From: Planktothrix paucivesiculata PCC 9631
GTDB taxonomy: Bacteria; Cyanobacteriota; Cyanobacteriia; Cyanobacteriales; Microcoleaceae
NCBI RefSeq assembly: GCF_900009265.2
Contig: NZ_LR735021.1
Location: 188,436-252,435, forward strand
DNA: 64,000 nt
Direction: 5' to 3'
Part shown: piece after piece, positions 27,610 through 36,264 of the stretch
Numbering within the stretch: the first letter of the stretch is position 1
Layout: each line of letters starts with the position of its first letter
The notes under the pieces: generated by a model
Told to the model about the DNA's origin: nothing
The model's input: only the letters and a program-made list of their open reading frames with translations
Databases searched by the model: none
Program-made: the position numbers and the translations under genes

Positions 27610-27782
27610 CCAACTCAGTAGATCGAAAAATTCTGTGAAATCGAATTTGCTCTACACAATCGCCTCTGGGCCTCGTTCGGCCTGAATCTTGATTTTTTCA
27701 TCAACATTTGTCTTCTGCCCCATGTTCCAGAGTAGTATTAATACTCTTGATTTTAAGGTAAATTAACATACTTTTGGCTAAA

Positions 27783-28676
27783 TTAGTCCAGCAATTTGTC
27801 TAAGGCTGTTTGAGCAATTAGTTCCGCTTTCTCTGATGTGACTTTTTGATACTGTAACGTGGTCTGGATACTACTATGTCCCATCAATGCCCGTAATTCT
27901 TCTAAACCCATTAACCCGACTCGCTCGGTGGCAAAAGTATGTCTTAAATCATGCAATCTAGCGTCTTGAAGTGTAGGGACGAGGGCGATCGCGTCTTTCC
28001 AGTCTTGATAGGCTTGGCTGTAGCTAAGGCGGCTGATCTGGAGGGTTTTGGGGTGCTGGGCGACAAATAAGGCGGTGGCCTGGGGAGGGCGAGTCCCCTG
28101 AATATAGCGTTCTAAGGCTTGGGCTGCATCGGCACTGTAGAAGCACCAGCGTCGTTTATTGCCTTTACCGATGACTTGGAATTTGCGGTCGGAGGAGTTG
28201 ATTTGGTCGAGATCTAAGGCGAGGACTTCACTAACTCTGGCCCCACTGCGGTGTAGTAAACGGACTAATGCCATGAGTCGCCAGTTGGAGAGGTGGCGGA
28301 TGGCTTGATATAGGGCGTTGAGTTGATGGGGTTTAAGGTAGCGGATCGTGCTGTCTTCGTGGTGTTCTCCTTGCTGGGCATCGGGTTTTCTGGGTTTGAG
28401 GCGGGCGATGGGGTTGAGGGGGATATAGCCTTCATCTACGGCAAAGTTCATGAGGGCGATGAGGATGCGTTGATGGCGGCGATGGGTGGTGTAACTCAGG
28501 TGGGTTAAGGAGTCGAGGTAGTCGCGCACTTGTTGGCGATCTAGCGTTTTAATGTCCGAGAAGCCATACTGTTGTAGGAAGGGAATCAGGGTGAGTTCAT
28601 AAGACTTTCGGGTAGCGGGGGAAAGTTCAGGACGCTGTAAAAATTGGGTAGCAATTGTAGCAATTGTGGTTGTCAT
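27783..28676 (-). CDS. tyrosine recombinase (XerC/XerD-like)
   Basis: This site-specific recombinase of about 297 residues starts at ATG 28676 (MTTTIATIATQFLQ). A longer frame opens at 28730, but its first 18 residues are atypical. Core-binding domain residues are about 1-95. Catalytic residues: Arg in RSGARVSEVL, Lys in GKGNKRR, HxxR in HDLRHTFAT, His in LMGHSS, and Tyr in TTLQYQKV. It is divergent from an XRE-type regulator. It is complete and probably functional. G+C is visibly higher than in the lipid operon on its other side. Confidence 0.92.
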   Translation of the reverse strand: MTTTIATIATQFLQRPELSPATRKSYELTLIPFLQQYGFSDIKTLDRQQVRDYLDSLTHLSYTTHRRHQRILIALMNFAVDEGYIPLNPIARLKPRKPDAQQGEHHEDSTIRYLKPHQLNALYQAIRHLSNWRLMALVRLLHRSGARVSEVLALDLDQINSSDRKFQVIGKGNKRRWCFYSADAAQALERYIQGTRPPQATALFVAQHPKTLQISRLSYSQAYQDWKDAIALVPTLQDARLHDLRHTFATERVGLMGLEELRALMGHSSIQTTLQYQKVTSEKAELIAQTALDKLLD

Positions 28677-28736
28677 AAAACAGGAATTATGCTGAAATAA
28701 GAAGAGGTTAATCACTACTGTTTTTAGCATATTTTA

Positions 28737-29231
28737 ATGCACACTTTAACATCGGAATTTCTGCCCCAACCCGAGGAAACCCTGGGGGAATACGTGCGAC
28801 GGCTGCGAGGACTGAAGCGTCTGAGTCAAGAGCAGTTGGCGCAAGGGTGTGGGTTGCATCTGCAAAGTATTGGCAAGATTGAGCGGGGGTTAACGACTCG
28901 TTTGAGTCAGAAGGCGAAACGGGGTCTGGCTCAGGTTTTGGGGGTTCCGGTGGCGTATTTGGAGGCGGCGGTGCGGGGGACGGGGGTGGAGGTGTCTCAG
29001 GCGCTGAAACTGTGTCTGTGCTGTTGGACACCGGGGACGGCGCCGGAGTTGGGGTGGCTTGACCCCAGGGCCAAGTTTTGTTTTTTGTGTGGGGGGGTTT
29101 TGTGCGATCGCTGTTCCCACTGTTCTCATCCCATTACTTCTGAGCAATATCGGTTTTGTCCGATGTGTGGTCAGTCTTATCGGGATGGAAAGCACAAAGC
29201 TGTTGATTTGAGAAAGACAGAGCAGAAATAA
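28737..29231 (+). CDS. XRE-family regulator with C-terminal zinc ribbons
   Basis: This 164-residue protein has an N-terminal helix-turn-helix of the XRE/Cro type (about 14-73: LGEYVRRLRGLKRLSQEQLA...IGKIERGLTTRLS). A Cys-rich C-terminal half follows, with LCLCC, FCFLCGG, CDRCSHC and FCPMCGQ, consistent with two zinc ribbons. It is divergent from the tyrosine recombinase with only about 60 bp between starts. That suggests it controls the recombinase from the shared promoter. The DNA is unusually G-rich compared with neighbouring genes, a sign of separate origin. Confidence 0.8.
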   Translation: MHTLTSEFLPQPEETLGEYVRRLRGLKRLSQEQLAQGCGLHLQSIGKIERGLTTRLSQKAKRGLAQVLGVPVAYLEAAVRGTGVEVSQALKLCLCCWTPGTAPELGWLDPRAKFCFLCGGVLCDRCSHCSHPITSEQYRFCPMCGQSYRDGKHKAVDLRKTEQK

Positions 29232-29245
29232 GAGTTAGAAAATAA

Positions 29246-29336
29246 CCCTCTTTTATCACTAAGGGGAATTTGAACGAAGTTACGCCCTTTCAGCCTACGG
29301 GAAATTAGGCTTTTCCCTTAAAGTGATAAAAGAGGG
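29246..29336. repeat. large inverted repeat with 15-bp perfect arms
   Basis: CCCTCTTTTATCACT at 29246-29260 pairs perfectly with 29322-29336. The arms extend imperfectly inward through AAGGGGAA / TTCCCTTAA. The loop holds a second small pair (gccta / taggc). It sits 15 bp after the XRE gene stop. It could be a transcription terminator, a structured RNA or a miniature mobile element; the sequence alone does not decide. Confidence 0.7.
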
Positions 29337-29448
29337 AAATAAGTAGGTAGGCAGGAAGAAACCAAAGTATGTAAAGATAAATGAAAAGGGAGAAGAAATC
29401 TACCGAGGTCATGAAAATATGGGTGCTCGTTTAAGGGTATTTCTGACT

Positions 29449-29752
29449 GGGTAGTCGCCGAGATACGTGCAAAATGGGACACTTTGTAAACAAATATTGC
29501 AAAATGTCTTTTAATGATTTAAAAACTTGCCCAAAAATGGTACTGAAACATTCTAGTTTTTGGATACTTAAATCCACTGTTAACACTATTCAGTCTTTCA
29601 AACTTGCCCATTTATGACCTTTTTAGGGGATGTTTTACAAAAGAGGACACGCGGAATCCAGTGTTGAAACAACGTAAAATCGTGGATTTTAAACATTAAC
29701 GTTACAAAACTTTACAACGTGTCCCATTTTGCAGGTATCTCGGTGGCTACCC
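29449..29752. mobile_element. 304-bp MITE with 42-bp terminal inverted repeats
   Basis: The left end (29449-29490, beginning GGGTAG) and the reverse complement of the right end (29711-29752) match at 38 of 42 positions. Both share the stretch TGCAAAATGGGACAC. No gene lies between. Long ends starting GGG, and ending in an ACACGTTGTAAA-like sequence on one side, recall Tn3-family ends and their non-autonomous miniature derivatives. No 5-bp target duplication was found. Confidence 0.75.
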
Positions 29753-29787
29753 TAAAAGGGTTCTACAGGATATTAAAAGGAGATTAC

Positions 29788-29810
29788 GGAAAAGCAAAGA
29801 TTGCTTTTCC
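29788..29810. other. perfect 10-bp hairpin
   Basis: GGAAAAGCAA, loop AGA, TTGCTTTTCC form a perfect 10-bp stem with a 3-nt loop, 36 bp beyond the MITE. No T-run follows on the plus strand, so it is not a classic terminator. It may be part of another small repeat. Confidence 0.55.
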
Positions 29811-29859
29811 CATTGATAAAATAAGTTGATAAATTGAAAGTTTACAGAGAATCTCTGGT

Positions 29860-30220
29860 TTGAACCTAATTAGTGAAAATTTCTGCTTTGGCGGGAAAGT
29901 CGGCTTTTATCGCCATTTTTGCTGCAAGTTGTCCTAGCGAGATGGGATTTTCCGTCGATCAACCGCCCCAAGCTCAATCTCACCCTGTTACCGTACTTTA
30001 CTACCTTTCGGGGTTAACCGGTAGGTCAGAAAACTTTATGATTAAAACTGGAGTCCAACGTTTAGCCGCCCCATACGGTTTAATGGGGGTTGCACCCGAT
30101 ACAAGTCTCCGCCATACCAGAATTTTAAGGGAAAATGACGACGGGGAGTTAGCAACTGGGGCGGGATTTTATATCGATGCCACCTTGATCAGAGAATTTC
30201 TGAATATTATCGACAACTGA
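29860..30220 (+). pseudogene. S-formylglutathione hydrolase relic (frameshifted, truncated)
   Basis: From TTG 29860 one frame reads NLISENFCFGGKVGFYRHF, the normal N-terminus of S-formylglutathione hydrolase (esterase D), then runs into a stop. After a frameshift near 29925 the homology continues in another frame: SEMGFSVDQPPQA, PVTVLYYLSGLTGRSENFM, RLAAPYGLMGVAPDTSLRH, GAGFYIDAT. It then ends at 30220. The family is about 280 residues and needs the later GxSxG nucleophile and the Asp/His, all missing here. The usual SGLTCTEENF has become SGLTGRSENF. It is a decayed formaldehyde-detoxification gene, overlapping the end of pgpH by 14 bp. Confidence 0.75.
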
Positions 30221-32684
30221 ATACCGCTTTGGGATAAGCGATCCGTTTGTGATTGACTTGTTCCCAAACTCGGACAAAGATTTCAGCAATTTTTGCCATT
30301 TCTGCCCGGGTTAAACCCGAATCTATTAATTGATTATCTTGCCATCGAGCTTTTAATATTTTATTCACCATATTTAATGCTTCTTCGTGGGTAGCATCCT
30401 TAAGTGATCGCAATGCCGCCTCACAGGAATCTGCTAACATCACAATACCGGTTTCCCTAGATTGGGGAATCGGCCCATCATAGCGAAAATCCTCTTCCCT
30501 AACTTCCAACTCAGGATTTTCTTTAGCCATTTGTTGGGCTTGATAATAGAAATAAGCAATCTGCATACTTCCTTGATGTTCAGGAATAAACGATTGAATC
30601 GCTTTTGGTAAACGATATTTTTTTGCCATTACTAACCCCTGGCTCACGTGCTTTTTAATAATTTTGGCACTTTGCCAAGGGTCATCAATCCGATCATGTT
30701 TATTCGTTCCCCCCATTTGATTTTCAATAAATCCTAAAGGGTCGTGCATTTTTCCAATATCATGATATAAAGTTCCAGTTCTCACCAATTCCACATTACA
30801 GCCCAATTCTTGAGCGGCGGCTTCAGCTAAAGTTGCCACAAACATAGTATGTTGAAATGTTCCGGGTGCTAGGGTTGCTAATTTTTTTAATAAGGGTCGA
30901 TTAGGATTTGCTAACTCAGCTAATCGAATCGGAGTAATTAAATCAAATAGATGTTCTAAATAGGGACTTAACCCCAAGGCGACAATACTCCAGGCTACTC
31001 CTTCTAATACTTGTAATCCCACAACCTTGAGCAGAACATACCAAATTGATCCCGCCGTTGCACTCGCCATTAAATTAAAAATTAAGTAAACAGCGCCTTG
31101 AGCAATTCCCACCTCTAACCCTAGTAATGCTAATTCCTCTCGACTGCGAGATTGTCCCGCCAACAGACTGGCGACCAATCCGCCCACGGCACTAGCGAGC
31201 AAATGAAAACTATCAATTTCCATCCCAATTGGTAATAGCAGCGAAAGCAGACCGACCACCGTTACGCCCACAGCCGAGCCATAAAAACTTCCTACTAATA
31301 AACCCACCGCAGGTAAATTAATCAGAGGTAATTTTAAGAGAATAATAATCGGTGTACTCAAGGTCAGGAGTAATAATAACAACCGATCTCGACGTCGTAA
31401 ACCGCGATGAAATTTCCATTCCACCAATAAAACAATTCCCACTCCTAGGCTGACTAATCCCACTAACTTAATCAACCCCTTAGAATTAATTCCCCGTTCA
31501 CTTAAACCAAAATAATCCAGCAAGACAAAATCCCGTTGAGTAATTTTTTGTCCTTTGTTAACAATAACTTCTCCCTGACTAATATTCACCAACACCGGTT
31601 CAATTTTTTGCGCGACTAACTCCGCCCGGTGTCGAGTTGCTTCGAGATCTTTAACTAAATTGACTTTTAAAACCTGATTCAACAAATCCATAGCAAAGAA
31701 TCGAGTTTCTGTAGGAATCGTATATCTAACATGAACTTCTATGGCTTTTTTTAAGACTTCATCCGGTACACCCGGAGCAATCCCCTGGGTTAACATCTCC
31801 TGAATAATTTGAGCAATTCCCTGTTGGGTTTGTAACCAAATTGGCTCAGACCAACTAAAAATCGACTCATTATAAAAGACTTTTTGATCATTCAATAAGT
31901 CCTGGGCAAAAGCATTCAAAGATGCCGCATATCGCCAACGAGCTTGGGTCACGTCAGACAACAACTCGGAAAATTCAACGGGGGTTGTGCGCTGACGATA
32001 GACTTGTAATTGTTTGAGGGTTTTTTGGCGAATTTCAGCTAAGTTAGCTTCTTGCCAATCGGTAAATTTTGTCGGGTTTTTTTTATTGGGGGTTTTTGGC
32101 GTCAGGGTCGAGGGAATTTGTACACTTACCTGTTCGACTTGGGCGATTAAATCTTGCCATTCTCGTTCGGGAACCCCGCGCAGATAACGCTGAACTTCCG
32201 TGGATAAAATTCCCGTACTGACAAAAGGAAAGGGTTCAGCAATTTTTCGGATTGACGTGCCCTGGGCTAATACCTTTTGAATGGTTTGCTCAATCTCTTG
32301 ATTAACAGCATGATCAATTACTAGGACGGGAATTGAGCCAATTTCAGCCGCTTTGCGCTTTTCATCGGTGGTTTTCAAGTCAGGGACAATAGCATCCCAG
32401 GGGGCGTTAATAGTTTCCTGGGCAACACGGCCGACATTTAATTTTGGTTGGTTGTAAAATCGCACGCCGATGACGCTTGTTAAGGAAACCACACTCACCA
32501 GGAAAAAGGTCGGACTAGCCAAGGAACTCAATTTTTTGTTGACTTTTCGGGATTTAGAATTGGATAAAAATGAAGAGTTAGAACCGGATGGTTTCGGGGT
32601 TGAAGGCTGTATGGGAGACGAGGCGGAATGGGCGCGGCTACAAAGCCGTTCAATCTGTTGCGTCAGAGTAGGTCGCGTATTCAT
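30207..32684 (-). CDS. pgpH: PgpH-type 7TM-HD phosphodiesterase (c-di-AMP hydrolase)
   Basis: This 825-residue membrane protein has one N-terminal helix (about 54-72), then a long extracytoplasmic 7TMR-HDED region. A seven-helix block follows from about 405, and a cytoplasmic HD domain with HTMFVATLAEAAA, YHDIGKM and the HDRI/EHQG metal-binding residues. This layout is that of PgpH, which cleaves the second messenger cyclic di-AMP that controls K+ and osmotic balance. Length and motifs are complete. It faces the fghA relic and stands apart from the ADP-ribosylglycohydrolase-like gene. Confidence 0.9.
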   Translation of the reverse strand: MNTRPTLTQQIERLCSRAHSASSPIQPSTPKPSGSNSSFLSNSKSRKVNKKLSSLASPTFFLVSVVSLTSVIGVRFYNQPKLNVGRVAQETINAPWDAIVPDLKTTDEKRKAAEIGSIPVLVIDHAVNQEIEQTIQKVLAQGTSIRKIAEPFPFVSTGILSTEVQRYLRGVPEREWQDLIAQVEQVSVQIPSTLTPKTPNKKNPTKFTDWQEANLAEIRQKTLKQLQVYRQRTTPVEFSELLSDVTQARWRYAASLNAFAQDLLNDQKVFYNESIFSWSEPIWLQTQQGIAQIIQEMLTQGIAPGVPDEVLKKAIEVHVRYTIPTETRFFAMDLLNQVLKVNLVKDLEATRHRAELVAQKIEPVLVNISQGEVIVNKGQKITQRDFVLLDYFGLSERGINSKGLIKLVGLVSLGVGIVLLVEWKFHRGLRRRDRLLLLLLTLSTPIIILLKLPLINLPAVGLLVGSFYGSAVGVTVVGLLSLLLPIGMEIDSFHLLASAVGGLVASLLAGQSRSREELALLGLEVGIAQGAVYLIFNLMASATAGSIWYVLLKVVGLQVLEGVAWSIVALGLSPYLEHLFDLITPIRLAELANPNRPLLKKLATLAPGTFQHTMFVATLAEAAAQELGCNVELVRTGTLYHDIGKMHDPLGFIENQMGGTNKHDRIDDPWQSAKIIKKHVSQGLVMAKKYRLPKAIQSFIPEHQGSMQIAYFYYQAQQMAKENPELEVREEDFRYDGPIPQSRETGIVMLADSCEAALRSLKDATHEEALNMVNKILKARWQDNQLIDSGLTRAEMAKIAEIFVRVWEQVNHKRIAYPKAVFSCR

Positions 32685-32753
32685 CTGCTTGGAAACTAGA
32701 TCAAGGGGTGGAGCAGCCGTTTGAATTTAATTGTATAGTATTGTTTTGAGTTT

Positions 32754-33722
32754 TTAAGGAAAGCGAATCACCATGGGTTTTCCAGGGCGATATACACCTG
32801 ACCACAGGGCAAACAAGTTCTGAGCTAACTGTAGCAGTTCTTCCTGAGTGGGGTTGAGTTTTAGGGGATTATTTTCGATTTCTGGAGCAGTTGCAAGCCG
32901 AACAGAGGCGTCTGGAAGCTCTAAACGCCATTTGACTGGAATTCCGATTAAGCCTTGATAGGTGCCGGATAAGGCTCCACTAATGGCGGCGGTGATTTCA
33001 GGGTGATATCCCGTTTGTCGCGATCGCAAAACCGTTAAACCATAGTTTTCTGGGGTGCTGAGGAAACAATAGAAGCCCAGGGCCAAGGCCGTCCAATTTT
33101 GAGGCTCAAAATCTGCCAGAACCCTCTGTGGTGGCTTTGGGGTCTGGGTCAGTTGACGAACCGCCGTTTCTAAACTGGCTTTTTGCTCTAAGAGGGTTTG
33201 AACCTGTTCTAATTTAGCGCTCAAGACCGATTCCGTCGGTAATTGCTTCAACAAGTTAGGAATCAGTTGATCGAGTTCGGGATTTTGAGTCAGGATCTGG
33301 GCGATCGCCATAGCCATGGCCAAAACCCCATCCCAAACCGAGGCTATTTGTTCGGGTTGATTCGCTCCCAACTGTTGCAAAGCATTCAAATTATCGTGAA
33401 AAAACAAGGCCAGTGGGAAGCCAACAATAGCCGCCTCACTGCCTGAATTTAACCCCTGTGGGAATGGGAACGCAGGTTTTTGAGAGATTTCCCATTTTAG
33501 AGGTTTTTCCCTCTGGTTCGTCACTCCGGCCCAGTAATCAAGGGGATGAAATCCCTGATGTTGAATTAAGCTTTGAGCGAGTCCGGGAATCAGTTCCCCC
33601 CAATTCAGGGAAGAACCGGGAGATTGGGTTTCAGACCCGTGTTGCAGTTGACCCAACTGATAACCGAGGATTATTCCGAGAAAAGCCCCTTGAAATTGGC
33701 CAGATAGTGAATATGGGTTCAT
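32754..33722 (-). CDS. ADP-ribosylglycohydrolase-like protein
   Basis: This 322-residue, mostly helical protein has the Gly-rich opening [14 protein letters not shown] and a C-terminal block [20 protein letters not shown], which recall the ADP-ribosylglycohydrolase (DraG) family's first and last metal-binding helices. The Asp residues that bind Mg2+ in active DraG enzymes (GDxxG type) are not seen at these places, so hydrolase activity is doubtful. It overlaps aroQ by 4 bp and is probably co-translated with it. Confidence 0.5.
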   Translation of the reverse strand: MNPYSLSGQFQGAFLGIILGYQLGQLQHGSETQSPGSSLNWGELIPGLAQSLIQHQGFHPLDYWAGVTNQREKPLKWEISQKPAFPFPQGLNSGSEAAIVGFPLALFFHDNLNALQQLGANQPEQIASVWDGVLAMAMAIAQILTQNPELDQLIPNLLKQLPTESVLSAKLEQVQTLLEQKASLETAVRQLTQTPKPPQRVLADFEPQNWTALALGFYCFLSTPENYGLTVLRSRQTGYHPEITAAISGALSGTYQGLIGIPVKWRLELPDASVRLATAPEIENNPLKLNPTQEELLQLAQNLFALWSGVYRPGKPMVIRFP

Positions 33723-34198
33723 GAAGCCGATGCTAAGGGGTTTTGCCCCTGCAAATGATCAACCAAAGCCCGTAGTCCCAATCGGTAACTTTCGGCCCCA
33801 AATCCACTAATTTGTCCAATCGCCACTGCGGCGATAAAAGAATGATGCCGGAAGGCTTCTCGACGGTAGATATTGCTCAGATGTACCTCAACGGTCGGAA
33901 TTCCAACACCTGAGATAGCATCTCGAATCGCAATACTGGTGTGAGTATAGGCTCCAGCATTAATTAGCAAGCCTTGGTGTTGCCCGAATGCGGAGTGTAT
34001 TGCATCCACCAAAACCCCTTCGTGGTTAGACTGGATGATCGAGAGTTTAACTGGGAATAACTGAGCTTCCTGTTCCAACAATCGATTAATTCCTTCTAAC
34101 GTTGTTTTCCCGTAAATTTCCGGTTCTCGCTGACCCAATAGATTCAAATTGGGGCCATGCAATACTAAAAGACTTAGCAAAGGATTAACCTTAATCAA
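33719..34198 (-). CDS. aroQ: 3-dehydroquinate dehydratase, type II
   Basis: This 159-residue shikimate-pathway enzyme converts 3-dehydroquinate to 3-dehydroshikimate in the cytosol as a dodecamer. Motifs are standard: [18 protein letters not shown] (catalytic Tyr), [48 protein letters not shown] and [11 protein letters not shown]. The frame opens at TTG 34198, five codons before a conserved hydrophobic strand, with no ATG that keeps the LVLHGPN strand. The stop overlaps the next gene by 4 bp (ATGA). Confidence 0.95.
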   Translation of the reverse strand: MIKVNPLLSLLVLHGPNLNLLGQREPEIYGKTTLEGINRLLEQEAQLFPVKLSIIQSNHEGVLVDAIHSAFGQHQGLLINAGAYTHTSIAIRDAISGVGIPTVEVHLSNIYRREAFRHHSFIAAVAIGQISGFGAESYRLGLRALVDHLQGQNPLASAS

Positions 34199-34210
34199 AT
34201 GTTAAATTCA

Positions 34211-34348
34211 CTACCTCCGACGGCGCGGCTCATCCACGGGTACAGGAATTGGCTCCGCTTCGGGTTGAGTCGCCGGGCCCAATAGGGCATCAATAAGCTC
34301 CCGTGCCCATTCTTTTAATTTTTCCAGTATTCTATCAATGTATTCCAT
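34211..34348 (-). CDS. 45-residue conserved-type small protein
   Basis: ATG 34348 opens a 45-codon frame: an amphipathic helix MEYIDRILEKLKEWARELID, a Pro/Glu-rich linker (LLGPATQPEAEPIPVPVDEP) and a basic end RRRR. AGGAG lies about 11 bp upstream. It is on the same strand as aroQ and 12 bp from it, so probably in one operon. Helix, acidic-proline linker and Arg tail are a deliberate-looking composition. I know of no assigned function. Confidence 0.6.
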   Translation of the reverse strand: MEYIDRILEKLKEWARELIDALLGPATQPEAEPIPVPVDEPRRRR

Positions 34349-34851
34349 TGAACAAAAAGCTCCTCGCTGTAAACTAGCTACGCAACTGGACTGGGGGTTA
34401 AGGTTAACCGAATGGTTAGCCCAATCACCGCATAAAGCTCAAAACTTAGGCTTGCTATAGGTTAGCAAGTTTTATCTTTAACAGATATCTCCTATCTATT
34501 TCTTATTCTATTATCTTACCCCATTATGGCTCAAAATTCTATAAAAATTTCTAAAATTTTAAGGATTTGGTAATAGGACAATTTAGAATAATCCCCTGAA
34601 TTTAGGGGTTTGACAGCCCGGAACCCTCTCCTTGCACAATCATATTTCCGATGAATTGAAAAAGGGTAGGATTAGGGTTGCTGATCGGAAACCGTTGGAC
34701 TGAACCCAACGTCCAGAGAAACTGTAATAGATTAATCTTAACAATTTTTCCGGGGATGTTTAGGTATTGAATTGCACAATACCACTCTCAGCATAACGAA
34801 TCTTTACAAATTTAGGCAATAGCTTGACAATTTTCTGTTTTTCCTCAAAGG
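34349..34851. other. intergenic region, no gene seen
   Basis: This roughly 500-bp AT-rich gap between cinA and the small gene holds short inverted motifs (ggttaaggttaacc near 34398) and scattered stop codons in all frames. I see no RNA gene or recognisable repeat. It must contain the promoter of the aroQ operon on the minus strand. Confidence 0.5.
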
Positions 34852-36108
34852 TCAACCCTGACCCAGCAGATGACGACGCAGGAGGTCAAGGGCCGTACTC
34901 GCACTGACTCGCCGTATCCAATCCCGACCTCGTTTTTCCCCAAACCGACATTCCAGACTCTCTACTGACCCCTGGGGCGTCGCTAAACCAATGTAAACCA
35001 GTCCGACGGGTTTGGCTGCCGTCCCTCCCCCTGGCCCAGCAATTCCGGTAATACTTAAACCCCAAGTGGTTTGCAAAAGATTTTTTACACCGACGGCCAT
35101 TTGTTCGGCCACCACGGCACTCACGGCCCCGTATTCCTCTAAATCATCGGGGTTGACCTGGAGGATAGCCGCCTTCACCTGATTATGATAGGCAATCACA
35201 CCCCCCAAAAAATACTCAGAACTGCCGGGAATTTGGGTCAGGATTTGTCCTAAACCTCCTCCAGTACAGGATTCGGCCACACTCAAGGTGGCTTGATATT
35301 CTTGTAATAATTCCCCTACCACCGAGGCGAGGGTTTGACCATTGGCCCCATAACAATCGAGTCCGGCAATTTCTCGGAGTTGGGTTTCAATCGGGGTAAT
35401 TAATTGTTGGGCAATTTCTGGAGATTGTGCCCGGGCAGAAATTCTTAATTTTACCTCTCCATGATTAGCATAGGGGGCAACGGTGGGATTTTTCAGATCC
35501 AGGAAATCAGCGACTTTTTCGGCTAAAGTAGATTCGGCTATTCCCCAAAATTTTAGGGTACAACTTTGAATAATTCCTTGACACCAACCATTATTTTTCA
35601 GATAGGGAATTGCCACATCTGACCACATTTGATAGAGTTCTGCGGGAACCCCCGGAAAGGTTAAAATTGTGAGTTGATCTCCCCGGGGTTTCCAGATAAT
35701 TCCGGGGGCAGTTCCGGTTAAGTTAGCCAGAATTTCTGCCCCTTGAGGAATTAGGGCTTGTTTGCGATTACTCGCCGACATCACCCTTCCCCGTTGATTA
35801 AATTTTTCAGTGATATCTTCAATAATTTCCGGTCTTTCTATCAGGGGAAATCCAAAAAAATCAGCGATGGTTTCAACGGTTAAATCATCGGGAGTCGGCC
35901 CTAAACCTCCGGTAAAAATTAATAATTGAGAACGTTCAGAGGCGATCGCAATTACTTTTTTTAGGCGTTCTCGATTATCTCCGACCACACTTTGATAATA
36001 ATGGGGAATGCCTAATTGAGCCAATTGTTGTCCCAAAAACTGAGCATTGCTATTGAGGATATCGCCCAACAGGAGTTCCGTCCCGACACAAATAATTTCA
36101 GCAACCAT
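34852..36108 (-). CDS. cinA: CinA (competence/damage-inducible; NMN deamidase type)
   Basis: This 418-residue protein has two domains: an N-terminal MoCF/COG1058 domain (EIICVGTELLLGDILNSNAQ, FTGGLGPTPDDLT) that acts on ADP-ribose or NAD-derived pyrophosphates, and a C-terminal CinA domain (VAESCTGGGLGQILTQIPG, GVIAYHNQVK, GIAGPGGGT) that deamidates nicotinamide mononucleotide. Length and motifs are those of the full bacterial CinA. It is monocistronic, and its start ATG 36108 is divergent from the kinase gene 157 bp away. Confidence 0.94.
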   Translation of the reverse strand: MVAEIICVGTELLLGDILNSNAQFLGQQLAQLGIPHYYQSVVGDNRERLKKVIAIASERSQLLIFTGGLGPTPDDLTVETIADFFGFPLIERPEIIEDITEKFNQRGRVMSASNRKQALIPQGAEILANLTGTAPGIIWKPRGDQLTILTFPGVPAELYQMWSDVAIPYLKNNGWCQGIIQSCTLKFWGIAESTLAEKVADFLDLKNPTVAPYANHGEVKLRISARAQSPEIAQQLITPIETQLREIAGLDCYGANGQTLASVVGELLQEYQATLSVAESCTGGGLGQILTQIPGSSEYFLGGVIAYHNQVKAAILQVNPDDLEEYGAVSAVVAEQMAVGVKNLLQTTWGLSITGIAGPGGGTAAKPVGLVYIGLATPQGSVESLECRFGEKRGRDWIRRVSASTALDLLRRHLLGQG

Positions 36109-36264
36109 AAACTTAAAATAAGATAGATTATCAATATACCCCTAATTAATAAACTCAAACCTCCTCAAAACCCTGTTCACTGACTGATGTTATCAAAAGC
36201 ACAGATACAATAAGGATAAATCAACAGTATAAAGATTAACCTGTGTGCTGGGACGGAGATGATC

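Noticed and set aside
28708-29031. Minus-strand Pro-rich 107-residue frame
   Set aside because: Shadow of the G-rich XRE gene on the other strand; the Pro runs are the complement of Gly codons.
29788-29810. Rho-independent terminator
   Set aside because: Perfect stem, but no T-run on the side of any nearby gene end; left as an unassigned hairpin.
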